Source of the DNA: Actinomadura sp. NBRC 104412
GTDB lineage: Bacteria; Actinomycetota; Actinomycetes; Streptosporangiales; Streptosporangiaceae
Reading direction: 5' to 3'
Assembly: GCF_030269515.1 (NCBI RefSeq)
Contig: NZ_BSTM01000043.1
Location: 1-49,211 of the forward strand
Length of the DNA stretch: 49,211 bases
Shown here: piece after piece, positions 17,661 through 26,008 of the stretch
Numbering within the stretch: position 1 is the stretch's first letter
Layout of the letters: each line of letters opens with the position of its first letter
Translations under genes and position numbers: made by a program
Notes under the pieces: generated by a model
Told to the model about the DNA's origin: nothing
The model's input: the letters and a program-made list of their open reading frames with translations, nothing else
Database searches by the model: none

Positions 17661-18380
17661 ATGACCGTCGACCGATCCGATCATGCCGACGCCCGGACCG
17701 AGGCCACCCTGGCGGAACTCTTCGGTCCGCTCACCGCGCGACTCCGCAGCCACGAGCGTCCACTCGTCTACCTCTCCCTCCTCTTCTCGCTGATCTACTT
17801 GCGGCACGCGGACGCGCGGTCGTGGTCCGAGCTGCGGGACGAGGTGCGCGCCGCGGTGGACGGGCAGTGGAGCCCGCAGAACCTGCTGCGCGCCGTCGGC
17901 GACCGGGTCGTCGACGCGTTGCGAACGGCGGACGCCTCCACCGAGTTCACGGCGCGGCTCGCGGACCTTGACGCTGAGACCGTCGAAGACGTGGCGCGCA
18001 TCGTGCTGCTGTGCGAGGGCCTGGGAGTGGACGCGTTCCACCCGCTGGCCGACCGCTTCCAAGCCTGGCACCGACCGCAGGCCGAGGCGTTCTTCACACC
18101 ACGCCCGGTAGTGCAGATGATGATCGAGCTGCTGCGCGGGGGCGGTGGGCTCAGCGGACGGCTTCATGATCCCTGCCTCGGCAGCGGAGAGTTCCTGGCG
18201 GGGATGGTGGAGGCGGAACCGGGCGTACGGCTGTCAGGTACCAGCTCGTCCCGTGACCTGATCGCACTCGCCGCCATGAGCCGCTGGGATCTTCCGATCA
18301 GGACGGCGACGCGCGCCCCCGTGGAGTACGCCCCGTTGCGATATTTGATCGGCTCCATGGGCGAAGCCGGCCCTCGGTAG
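17661..18380 (+). pseudogene. N-6 DNA methylase, truncated after motif I
   Basis: 239 residues. The first 140 are a helical domain like the N-terminal part of type I-style methylases. FFTPRPVVQMMIELL (the F-x-T-P-x-x-V-x-x-x-M block) is followed by the SAM-binding motif I HDPCLGSGEFLAG. After VRLSGTSSSRDLIALAAMSRW the frame drifts and ends at 18380. The catalytic N-P-P-F/Y motif IV and the rest of the Rossmann domain are missing, so no methylation is expected. No specificity or restriction subunit is nearby. Probably a deletion remnant of a defence locus beside the CRISPR-cas operon; it could still make a stable N-terminal protein. Confidence 0.7.
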
Positions 18381-18452
18381 CAGATCGACATCTTCGCGTG
18401 CTTCTTGCCGTGCTTCGGTGGAGGATTCAAGGCTCGTACCCCATGATGGAGG

Positions 18453-18482
18453 CGGTCTCCCGCCCTTGAGGGCGGGAGACCG
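18453..18482. terminator. Perfect hairpin, likely terminator
   Basis: CGGTCTCCCGCCC-TTGA-GGGCGGGAGACCG, a perfect 13-bp stem with a 4-base loop (the inner T-A can also pair). It lies 42 bases past the stop of the minus-strand small ORF (18525-18689) and 72 bases past the truncated methylase. It could terminate both directions. There is no T run, as usual in actinomycetes. Such hairpins also occur at IS200/IS605 ends, but no tnpA or tnpB is present. Confidence 0.65.
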
Positions 18483-18524
18483 TGGGGCTCTGCCGGGTCT
18501 TCGACGGGGATTGCTAGTCGGCCG

Positions 18525-18689
18525 TCACACGAAGAGGCGGCGGAGCCCCTCCCAGACCAGTCGCGCGGCGACGAGAATCAAGAGCTTTTTGGCTATGCCG
18601 CGCCAGAACCGGGCGTCACCCGGCAACTTTGCCCTTCTGGGGGCCACCCATCCTTGTTTGTCCTTGTTCGTCGATTCTTCGCTGGTCAC
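18525..18689 (-). CDS. Small basic protein (54 aa) divergent from cas3
   Basis: A GTG at 18689 is preceded by AGGGAGAGGC and opens a clean 54-codon frame ending in TGA. The first half is polar (M-T-S-E-E-S-T-N-K-D-K-Q-G-W...). The second half is a basic-hydrophobic helix: FWRGIAKKLLILVAARLVWE then GLRRLFV. The composition is unlike the GC-driven shadow frames around it, and a strong hairpin follows the stop. It has no family I recognise. It is divergently placed from cas3, with the structured region 18817-18920 between them. The amphipathic tail would suit a membrane-active or regulatory peptide. Function inferred only as possible; coding status moderately supported. Confidence 0.5.
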   Translation of the reverse strand: MTSEESTNKDKQGWVAPRRAKLPGDARFWRGIAKKLLILVAARLVWEGLRRLFV

Positions 18690-18816
18690 GCCTCTCCCTT
18701 CACTAGCCGAGTCGCTGCGGCGACCCGTGCACAGCGAGGTTTACAGCACTCGAGAACCACTCGTCAGGCGATCGACGATTCTGGCATTGGTGGATGTTGC
18801 TGGACACCCAGCCAAT

Positions 18817-18920
18817 ATGCTTAATAACTTGAGAGCTGGCGGTGCCATCTCCGTCAGCGGCGCTGACCATCACCTAGCCCGCGATGCTCTGCTATGCGGA
18901 GATTGTCCGTTATTAAGCAT
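18817..18920. repeat. Long inverted repeat between the small ORF and cas3
   Basis: ATGCTTAATAAC (18817-18828) and GTTATTAAGCAT (18909-18920) are perfect 12-bp inverted copies 80 bases apart in an AT-rich patch. Inside lies a second perfect hairpin, GTCAGC-GGC-GCTGAC. The two arms could be operator sites of one dimeric regulator, or the base of a structured RNA. It sits in the control region shared by cas3 and the divergent small ORF. No mobile-element gene is inside. Confidence 0.6.
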
Positions 18921-19070
18921 TTCGGCGGGTACTTGCCTCGCGCTCGCGGGGATTGAGGGCGGCCAAATGCGGATCTTGGTCACCGTCCAGGAATGGCCAC
19001 CCGGAGGGGTGCGACTGAAATCTGTCGGTGGCCGGCCGTACAACGGAGGCGGTCACATGAGGGGGTGTTC

Positions 19071-21779
19071 ATGAAGCTGTCGGATGCAGCGTGTGCCGTG
19101 TGGGGCAAGACGGGGCGAGCGAGCAAGAAGAAGTCCGTTCCGGCTCTTGCCTGGCACCCGCTCGTGTCTCACCTTGTCGACACTGGCAACGTGGCCCGGT
19201 CCCTGTGGCGGGACTTCGTACCGCAGCCGCTGAAGTCGCAGCTCTGTGACGTGGTGCCGGGCGGAGAGGCCGAGGCCGAGCGTCTGGTTTGCTGGCTGGC
19301 CGCGCTTCATGATCTCGGGAAGGCGTCGGACTTCCAATCCAAGAGCGCCTGGCACGCTCGGCTCGGACGTCGGGCGGGGTTGCCGTTCTCTGAGCGGACG
19401 CGGACCCCGCACTCTCTGGTGTCGGCCTTTGCGCTGCGGCAGTTGCTGGACACGGCGGGCTGGGAGGATGCGGACTGGCCAGCGCTCGTGCTCGCTGGTC
19501 ACCATGGCATCTTTCCTGACTCCCTGTGGCGGGAGGTCGCTCAGCGGGCGTTGGCCTATGAGCACCCAGGGTGGGTAACGATCCGGCGGGAGCTGTTCCA
19601 GGCGGTTTCCGACCATCTGCAGGTCGAGCCGGAATCCTGGAGGCGGCTGCGTCCTCCACTGCCACTACAGATGGGCGTCGCGGGCATCGTCATCCTGGCG
19701 GACTGGTTGGCCAGCAACGAGGCGTTGTACAGCTATCAGGCACCGTTCTCCGATGATTACCCGCAGCAATCCCTTGCGAGAGCGGCACAGATCAACGATG
19801 TGATGGGGCTCCGGGATGTGTGGCATCCCGATCTGAATCTGGCTTCAGCCGAACCGCTGGCTTTCTTCCCCAATCGCTGGCCTGGGATCACCGAACCGCG
19901 AGACGTCCAGGTCAAGACGCTACAGGAAGCCCAGCAGACGACAGGCGCCGAGCTGATGATCATTGAGGCGCCGATGGGAGCCGGTAAGACGGAGGCGGCT
20001 CTGGCTGCGGCCGAAGTTCTGGCGGTCCGGGCGAAGGCGAGCGGGATCTTCGTGGGCCTGCCGACACAGGCGACGTCCAACCAGATGTTCGACCGGGTGA
20101 CGGACTGGCTGACCCAACAGGACGGTCAAACCACGGTCGTCCTTGCGCACGGTAAGGCGGACCGGAAGGAGGAGTACCGGCGACTGCTGCTGAATGGCAT
20201 CGGAGTCGACGAGTGCGATGGCGGGATCAGCGCCTCACAGTGGCTGTCGGGCGGCAAGAAGCGGCTGCTGGCCCCGGTGGTGGTGGGCACGGTCGACCAG
20301 GTGCTGTTGGCAGGGGTGGCGGCACGACACGTGGCTTTGCGGCTGCTCGGATTGCTCGGCAAGGTCGTGGTCATCGATGAGGTTCATGCCTACGACGCCT
20401 ACATGTCGGTCATTTTGCGGCGTGTGCTGTCGTGGCTCGGCGCGTTGCAGGTTCCGGTGGTGTTGCTGTCGGCGACCCTGCCGCAACGGGCGCGGGGGGA
20501 ACTGCTGGCCGCCTACGCCGGGCGAGCCGTCGAGCCAGCGGGAAAGGTGTCCTATCCGCAGATCAGCCGGATAGGACATGGCGAGTCCCGGCCACGGACC
20601 GTACCGACGCGAGCGCCGGGCAGGGCTAGCGCGCGGTTGGACGTGCTCGATGAGTGGGGCGAGGACCCTGACACAGTCGTCAACACGGTCACCGAGTTGC
20701 TGGCAGCCGGCGGTAGCGCTCTGATCATCCGCAACACCGTCGGCAGGGCACAGCGGACCTGGCGAGCCTTGCAGCATAAGTTCGGTTCGGGATCGGTCCG
20801 GCTGGTGCATTCCCGATTCACGGTGGCGGACCGCCGGGCTCGCGACGAAGCTCTGATCAACGACTTCGGCCCGCGACGGAAGCCTCATTCCGGTGCTCGC
20901 GTGGTGGTGGCCACCCAGGTAGCGGAGCAGTCCTTGGATGTCGACTTCGATGTCGGTATCAGTGATCTGGCGCCGGTGGATCTGCTGCTGCAGCGGGCTG
21001 GACGAGTGCATCGTCACTCCAGGAGCGACCGGCCTGGGCCGCTCCGGCAACCGCGGCTGCTGGTGGCGGGCTGCGCGCGGGTGCCGGACGGGCCGCCGCG
21101 GTTGCCGTTCGGCAGCGCGCTGGTGTACGGCGAGCATCTGCTGTGGCGTACGGCGGCGGCGCTGCGGGGCCGCGACCGGGTCGACATTCCCGAGGACATC
21201 CCCATCCTGATCGAGCAGGTGTACGGAGACGAGCCGATCGGTCCGGCCTCCTGGCAGCGTGACTTGCGCCGTGCCGCCGAGGACCATCAGGACAGGTTGG
21301 AATCCATGCGGCTGGCGGCACGCCAGATCATTCTGCCGCCGCCCGACTGTGACGCCCTGACCGGCATCGGCAGTATCGGGGAGGCCCGGGACGAGGACGA
21401 TCCCGAGGTTCAGGCCACGGTGCGCCTGGGAGCACGCACCATCGAGGTCATCCTGCTGCAGGCGTCCGAGTCCGGCGGCGGCACCCCCGAGAAACCGGAG
21501 CAGGCGATTCCGGTCTCCGGGGGCAGCCGTGGGCTCATCCCTCTGCGGCGGCGCCCCTCTTCCGACCAGATCGATCTGATCCTGGACCAGGCCATCCGCC
21601 TGCCGCAGCAGCTGACCGACGCGGCCCTTGAGCAGGGTTTCACGCCCGCGGCCTGGTCCAATACCCCCTGGCTGGCGCGGACGCGGGTGCTGTTGCTGCC
21701 AGCCGAAGGCCACCTGCGCATGGGTGACCGTCAGGTCAGCTACACCCCCGACACCGGTTTGGAGGTCACCCGTGCCTAA
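19071..21779 (+). CDS. cas3: CRISPR-associated nuclease-helicase Cas3 (type I-E)
   Basis: 902 residues. The N-terminal HD nuclease shows H80-D81 in WLAALHDLGKASDF and a later histidine pair in VLAGHHGIFPD. The SF2 helicase follows: Walker A APMGAGKTEAA (~300), DEVH box in VVIDEVHAYDAY (~434), motif III VVLLSATLP (~465), motif V/VI VVATQVAEQSLDVDFDV and LLLQRAGRVHRHS (~640). Cas3 is recruited by Cascade to an R-loop and shreds the target DNA 3' to 5'. The ATG at 19071 (after GAGGGGGTG) starts the family-typical K-L-S-D-A-A-C-A-V-W-G-K-T. It is the first gene of the operon and overlaps cse1 by 8 bases. All motifs intact. Confidence 0.96.
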   Translation: MKLSDAACAVWGKTGRASKKKSVPALAWHPLVSHLVDTGNVARSLWRDFVPQPLKSQLCDVVPGGEAEAERLVCWLAALHDLGKASDFQSKSAWHARLGRRAGLPFSERTRTPHSLVSAFALRQLLDTAGWEDADWPALVLAGHHGIFPDSLWREVAQRALAYEHPGWVTIRRELFQAVSDHLQVEPESWRRLRPPLPLQMGVAGIVILADWLASNEALYSYQAPFSDDYPQQSLARAAQINDVMGLRDVWHPDLNLASAEPLAFFPNRWPGITEPRDVQVKTLQEAQQTTGAELMIIEAPMGAGKTEAALAAAEVLAVRAKASGIFVGLPTQATSNQMFDRVTDWLTQQDGQTTVVLAHGKADRKEEYRRLLLNGIGVDECDGGISASQWLSGGKKRLLAPVVVGTVDQVLLAGVAARHVALRLLGLLGKVVVIDEVHAYDAYMSVILRRVLSWLGALQVPVVLLSATLPQRARGELLAAYAGRAVEPAGKVSYPQISRIGHGESRPRTVPTRAPGRASARLDVLDEWGEDPDTVVNTVTELLAAGGSALIIRNTVGRAQRTWRALQHKFGSGSVRLVHSRFTVADRRARDEALINDFGPRRKPHSGARVVVATQVAEQSLDVDFDVGISDLAPVDLLLQRAGRVHRHSRSDRPGPLRQPRLLVAGCARVPDGPPRLPFGSALVYGEHLLWRTAAALRGRDRVDIPEDIPILIEQVYGDEPIGPASWQRDLRRAAEDHQDRLESMRLAARQIILPPPDCDALTGIGSIGEARDEDDPEVQATVRLGARTIEVILLQASESGGGTPEKPEQAIPVSGGSRGLIPLRRRPSSDQIDLILDQAIRLPQQLTDAALEQGFTPAAWSNTPWLARTRVLLLPAEGHLRMGDRQVSYTPDTGLEVTRA

Positions 21780-23472
21780 GACCTCGCCTGGCACGCATCC
21801 GCAGCCGAGTTCGGCGTCGACGTTCGATCTGATCGATGATCCATGGCTGCCGTGCCTGCTCGTCGACGGCACCGCGACTTCGCTGTCCATGCGGCAACTC
21901 CTCCTGCGAGCCCACCACGTCCAAGACCTGGTGCCTGATGCGGCCACCCAATATCCGCCGATCCTGCGCATGTTGCTGGCGGTGGTCCACCGCGCCGTGG
22001 GACAAGGACCCCATCCCGGTCCCCGATCAAAAGAGGAGTGGACGTCGCTGTGGGGACAGCGGCGGCTGCCCGCAGATCGGATCAGCCGCTACCTCGATGA
22101 AGTACGGCACCGGTTCGACCTCTTTCACCCGCGAACGCCGTTCGGGCAGGTCGCCGGGTTGCGCAGCAGCCGTGACGAGACCAAGACGATCGCGTTGACC
22201 ATCCCGTTCATGGCCGCGGGCAACAACGCTCCGCTGTTTTCCGCGGTCCGCGACCATGAGCCGCCATCACTGACCCCTGCCGAGGCGGCACGCTGGCTGC
22301 TTCACGCACACGCCTGGGATACCGCGGCCATCAAGACAGCCGCAGTCGGCGACCCGAAGGCCAATGCGGGCAAGACAACCGGGAATCCGACCGGTCCGCT
22401 CGGCCAGCTCGGTGTGCTCATACCGACCGGGCCAACGCTCTGGCACACCCTGATGTACAACCTGAAAATCTTGAATGCCGACATCAGCGGCTCGGGTGAT
22501 CTGCCGTCGTGGGAACGTCCTTGCGTGGATGCGACCTGGCGGGAACGCACACCGGCCGGGCTGCTGGACCTGTACACCTGGCTCGGGCGCCGCATCCGGC
22601 TGGTCGCCGAGACCACCCCCGAAGGACCGCGGGTCCGGCGGGTGGTGCTGTGCGCGGGCGACCGGCTGCGCATACCGGATCTGTGGCAAGTTAGGCAGCC
22701 GGTCGAGCCGCACACCGCATGGCGGCGCAGCACCACGCTGGAGAAGAAGCTCGGACGGACGGTCTACATGCCGATCGTTCATCAACCGGGGCGGCAGTTG
22801 TGGCGCGGGCTGGGCGCCATCCTCGCCCACCAGGCGGTGACCGACACCACCCCCCCGCAGCACTATACGCCGCCCGGCATCCTGGCACAGCTACGCGAAC
22901 TGGCGGGCGGACCTCTCGCGCAAGAGCTGCTGCTCTTGCGTGCGATCGGCATGACCTACGGCAATAAGAACGCGACCATCGAGGAAACCTACGTCGACGA
23001 CCTGCCGCTTCCCGTCGCGGTCCTGCGCTTGACCGACCACTTTTGGGAGACAGCAGCGCTGAACGCGGTGCGTGACGCCGAGAACGCCGCACGCGACTTG
23101 GGCCAGCTGGCGGTCGATCTCGCCAAGGCCGCGGGCTGCAAGGACGACCGCGTGCTCAACGGCCGCCGGGACAACGCCCGCATGAGGTTGTACGCGACGC
23201 TCGACCAGCGGTTCCGCCGCTGGATCGCCGCCCTCGGTGGTGATGCATCGCCCCGGCAAGCCCTCGACCAATGGCGCTCCACCGTGCGGACCCGGACCTA
23301 CCAGATCGCCGACGAACTGCTGCTGCGAGTGCCTCCGGCGGCGATCCGAGGGCGGCCGGTCCACTCGGGGCGCGACCGCACCGAATGGCTCGACTCGGCC
23401 CTGGCCGAACGCTGTTTCCGCAACGCATTGGACGCCGACCTTCCGCAACCGCCCAAGGAGGCTGACCATTGA
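21772..23472 (+). CDS. cse1: Cascade large subunit Cse1/CasA (Cas8e)
   Basis: 566 residues. The GTG at 21772 is chosen because about 18 residues later comes the family hallmark TFDLIDDPWLPCLL. Other family segments are FDLFHPRTPFGQVAGLR, GKTTGNPTGPLGQLGVL and TPPGILAQLRELAGG. Cse1 recognises the PAM on foreign DNA and recruits Cas3. The start overlaps the end of cas3 by 8 bases (translational coupling), and the stop overlaps cse2 by 4. The longer upstream frame has no homology and lies inside cas3. Confidence 0.95.
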   Translation: MPKTSPGTHPQPSSASTFDLIDDPWLPCLLVDGTATSLSMRQLLLRAHHVQDLVPDAATQYPPILRMLLAVVHRAVGQGPHPGPRSKEEWTSLWGQRRLPADRISRYLDEVRHRFDLFHPRTPFGQVAGLRSSRDETKTIALTIPFMAAGNNAPLFSAVRDHEPPSLTPAEAARWLLHAHAWDTAAIKTAAVGDPKANAGKTTGNPTGPLGQLGVLIPTGPTLWHTLMYNLKILNADISGSGDLPSWERPCVDATWRERTPAGLLDLYTWLGRRIRLVAETTPEGPRVRRVVLCAGDRLRIPDLWQVRQPVEPHTAWRRSTTLEKKLGRTVYMPIVHQPGRQLWRGLGAILAHQAVTDTTPPQHYTPPGILAQLRELAGGPLAQELLLLRAIGMTYGNKNATIEETYVDDLPLPVAVLRLTDHFWETAALNAVRDAENAARDLGQLAVDLAKAAGCKDDRVLNGRRDNARMRLYATLDQRFRRWIAALGGDASPRQALDQWRSTVRTRTYQIADELLLRVPPAAIRGRPVHSGRDRTEWLDSALAERCFRNALDADLPQPPKEADH

Positions 23473-24107
23473 CTGCTTCCACCACGGACACACCTCGCGG
23501 CTGGCAGAGGGAACTGGCGGCCGTCCTCGACGCCTTCGTCGTCCGGCGCAATGGAGAGGTCGATTTCGACCGGGCCGGGCTGGCCGCCTGCCGGCGGGGA
23601 CTGAGCAAGAAGCCGATGGACGTGCCGGCCATGTTCCAATACATCGCTCCGGTCAGCCTGGCGGTCCCCGCCCAGTACGGACCGCGGGCCCAGGCCCGCG
23701 TGGAAGCCGCCACCCACTACACCCTGGCGCTGTACGCCTTCCACCAGCAGTCACAAAACACCCGGATGCACCAGCGCTCCGGCAGCAGGCCCGGGACCAG
23801 TGTGGGGAGGGCCGCCGCACGCCTCCATCAAGCGCTCAAGAACACCTCTCCCGAAGGGGTGGACCGCCGGTTCCTGGCGGCGACGACCGCCGACAGTCTC
23901 GAAGAGGTTGTCGGTCACCTGCGCGTTCTGGTTCCCCAACTCCGTCAGCATGCCATCGCGATGGACTACCTCGCACTCGCCGCCGACCTGGAAGCCTGGC
24001 CCGATCCAGAACGCCGCGCACGTATCCGCCGTCGATGGGGTCTGGACTACCGGTGGCAGCCCCGTACCGAAGACGACCAGGACGACACCCTTCAATCCGA
24101 CAGTTAG
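23469..24107 (+). CDS. cse2: Cascade small subunit Cse2/CasB
   Basis: 212 residues beginning at TTG 23469, which overlaps the cse1 stop (TTGA). The ribosome site is AAGGAGG about 8 bases upstream. All-helical, basic surface, with family blocks CRRGLSKKPMDVPAMFQYI, ATHYTLALYAFHQQSQ, RRFLAATTADSLEEVVGHLR and MDYLALAADLEAW. Two Cse2 copies form the belly of Cascade and hold the displaced strand. Slightly longer than E. coli CasB (160), as is usual in actinobacteria. Confidence 0.93.
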   Translation: MTASTTDTPRGWQRELAAVLDAFVVRRNGEVDFDRAGLAACRRGLSKKPMDVPAMFQYIAPVSLAVPAQYGPRAQARVEAATHYTLALYAFHQQSQNTRMHQRSGSRPGTSVGRAAARLHQALKNTSPEGVDRRFLAATTADSLEEVVGHLRVLVPQLRQHAIAMDYLALAADLEAWPDPERRARIRRRWGLDYRWQPRTEDDQDDTLQSDS

Positions 24108-24118
24108 AGGCTTTCGCG

Positions 24119-25264
24119 ATGACCTTTCTCGACATCCACATCGTGCAGTCCGCACCGCCCTCCAACCTGAACCGGGACGAGTCCGGAAGCCCGAAAACGG
24201 CGACCTATGGGGGTGTGCTGCGGGCACGTGTGTCGTCCCAGGCATGGAAACGCGCCGTCCGCGATGCCTTCCTCAACGACCCCGATCTGGCCAAAGACGG
24301 TGGTCTGCGCACCCGGCAGCTCCCCCGCGTCATCGGCGACGCCGTCACCGCACGCCGCCCTGCGCTGGGCGCGGTGTCCGACACCATCGGCGAGGCGGCC
24401 ACACGCGCACTGTTCAAGAAAGTGAAACTCGCCAAGAACAAAACGACCACTGAATACCTGCTCTTCCTCGGTCACGACCAGGTCGAACGCGTCGCGGAAG
24501 CGCTGGTGTCGGCCAACCTTGAAGAAGTCGCCCATGACCCGGACCTGATCCGCGAGCGCATCACCGGCCTCGATCTCCACGAGTTCGGTGTCAAAGGGCA
24601 TGCCGGAGCCGTCGCCCTGTTCGGCAGGATGATCGCCGACGCGCCCGAGCTGAACGTCGATGCCGCCTGCCAGGTCGCCCACGCCATCTCCACCCACAAG
24701 GTCGTCGGCGACCAGTTCGACTACTTCACCGCCGTCGACGACGAGTCCCGCCGCCAAGACGAAACCGGCGCCGGGATGATCGGCACCGTGGAGTTCAACT
24801 CCGCCACCCTGTATCGGTTCGCGACCGTGTCGATGCGCGACCTCATCGCCAACCTCGACGGCGAGGCCGACCGGGCCCTGGACCTGGCCCTGGCATTCGC
24901 CGAGACCTTCGCCACCGCCATGCCCACCGGCAAACAGAACACCTTCGCCGCCCACACCCGCCCCGACCTGATCATGCTCAGCGTTCGCTCCGACCGGCCG
25001 GTCAGCCTCGTCGGCGCGTTCGAGGAACCCGTGCGCGCCCCCGAGGGCGGCATCACGCCCGCGTCCGTCGCACAGCTGGTCACCTACCACAGCCAGCAGG
25101 ATCAGATGTACGGCACCAGCCCCATCATCAACGTCCTGGCCTACCCCGCCTGGCTCGCGGAACGTGTCCGCGACGACAAGCACATCGAACTGCCCCCCGC
25201 CCAACCCCTCAAGACCGCTCTGGACACCGTCCGCGCCGCATTGAACGAACGGCTCACCGCATGA
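24119..25264 (+). CDS. cas7: Cascade backbone subunit Cas7e (Cse4/CasC)
   Basis: 381 residues. The ATG at 24119 begins the strictly conserved FLDIHIVQSAPPSNLNRDE, followed by TATYGGVLRARVSSQAWKR. Other family marks are VVGDQFDYFTAVDD, GTVEFNSATLYRFATV, TFAAHTRPDLIM and the final block with YPAWLAERVRDD. Six copies form the crRNA-binding spine, each an RRM-like fold with a thumb. An in-frame extension back to 23237 runs through cse1/cse2 and is not coding. Spacing is 11 bases after cse2, with a 4-base ATGA overlap with cas5. Confidence 0.96.
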   Translation: MTFLDIHIVQSAPPSNLNRDESGSPKTATYGGVLRARVSSQAWKRAVRDAFLNDPDLAKDGGLRTRQLPRVIGDAVTARRPALGAVSDTIGEAATRALFKKVKLAKNKTTTEYLLFLGHDQVERVAEALVSANLEEVAHDPDLIRERITGLDLHEFGVKGHAGAVALFGRMIADAPELNVDAACQVAHAISTHKVVGDQFDYFTAVDDESRRQDETGAGMIGTVEFNSATLYRFATVSMRDLIANLDGEADRALDLALAFAETFATAMPTGKQNTFAAHTRPDLIMLSVRSDRPVSLVGAFEEPVRAPEGGITPASVAQLVTYHSQQDQMYGTSPIINVLAYPAWLAERVRDDKHIELPPAQPLKTALDTVRAALNERLTA

Positions 25265-26001
25265 GCGTGCTGATCCTATGCCTCGCCGGCCCCCTACAGT
25301 CCTGGGGCATCGCCAGCCGGCACAACACCCGCAGCACCCGCACGGCCCCCACCAAGTCGGCAGTGATCGGACTGCTCGCATCGGCCCTGGGCCGTCCCCG
25401 CGGAGCCGACCTGTCGGACCTGGCAGCACACGACTTCGGGGTCCGCGTCGACCAACCGGGAGAACTCCTGGTCGACTACCACATCGTCACCGCCGCCTCC
25501 CACAGCGCCGATCCGGCACTGCAACGCCTGCCTACCGCTGCAGGCTCCACCCTCCGACCCCACGAATCAACGAAGGTCACCCGCCGCCACTACCTCACGG
25601 ACGCCGTCTTCGTCGCTGCGCTACAAGGTCCGCTCACCGACCCACTGGCCGAAGCGCTCCAGGCACCGCGCCACCCTCCCTACCTAGGCAGGCGCTCCTG
25701 CCCACCATCCCGTCCGATCCTGCTCGCCAACACCGACCGCTACCCAACCGTCAAAGCGGCCCTCGAAGGCGTCGAGTGGCAGGCCGGCCCAGCCGAACGC
25801 CGCCGCCACCGCACCGACGACCACGTCACCTGCGAGATCATCATCGATGACCGCAACGGCGACCACCACCTGACCGACGTACCACTGCACTCGCCCCCAT
25901 ACCAGCGCCGCTTCGGTAGTCGCAGAGTCAGGCACGAATCAGTCCGCATACCCGCCCACCCCACCAACCCCTCTCACGACCCAATGGACTTGCTGGGATG
26001 A
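25261..26001 (+). CDS. cas5: Cascade subunit Cas5e (CasD)
   Basis: 246 residues. The start VLILCLAGPLQSWGIASRH followed by RTAPTKSAVIGLLASALGR is the diagnostic Cas5e beginning (G-P-L-Q-S-W-G ... P-T-K-S-x-V-x-G-L-L). HYLTDAVFVAAL and YLGRRSCPPSRP are the later conserved blocks. Cas5e caps the 5' handle of crRNA. Translationally coupled to cas7 by ATGA. Confidence 0.95.
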   Translation: MSVLILCLAGPLQSWGIASRHNTRSTRTAPTKSAVIGLLASALGRPRGADLSDLAAHDFGVRVDQPGELLVDYHIVTAASHSADPALQRLPTAAGSTLRPHESTKVTRRHYLTDAVFVAALQGPLTDPLAEALQAPRHPPYLGRRSCPPSRPILLANTDRYPTVKAALEGVEWQAGPAERRRHRTDDHVTCEIIIDDRNGDHHLTDVPLHSPPYQRRFGSRRVRHESVRIPAHPTNPSHDPMDLLG

Positions 26002-26008
26002 GCCCTCC

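Noticed and set aside
18418..19074. 218-codon plus-strand open frame upstream of cas3
   Set aside because: No family match; it crosses the hairpin, the minus-strand small ORF and the inverted repeat. Its ending overlaps the true cas3 start in another frame.
23237..24118. N-terminal extension of cas7 by nearly 300 codons
   Set aside because: It runs through cse1 and cse2 and has no similarity; the ATG at 24119 starts the conserved Cas7e beginning.
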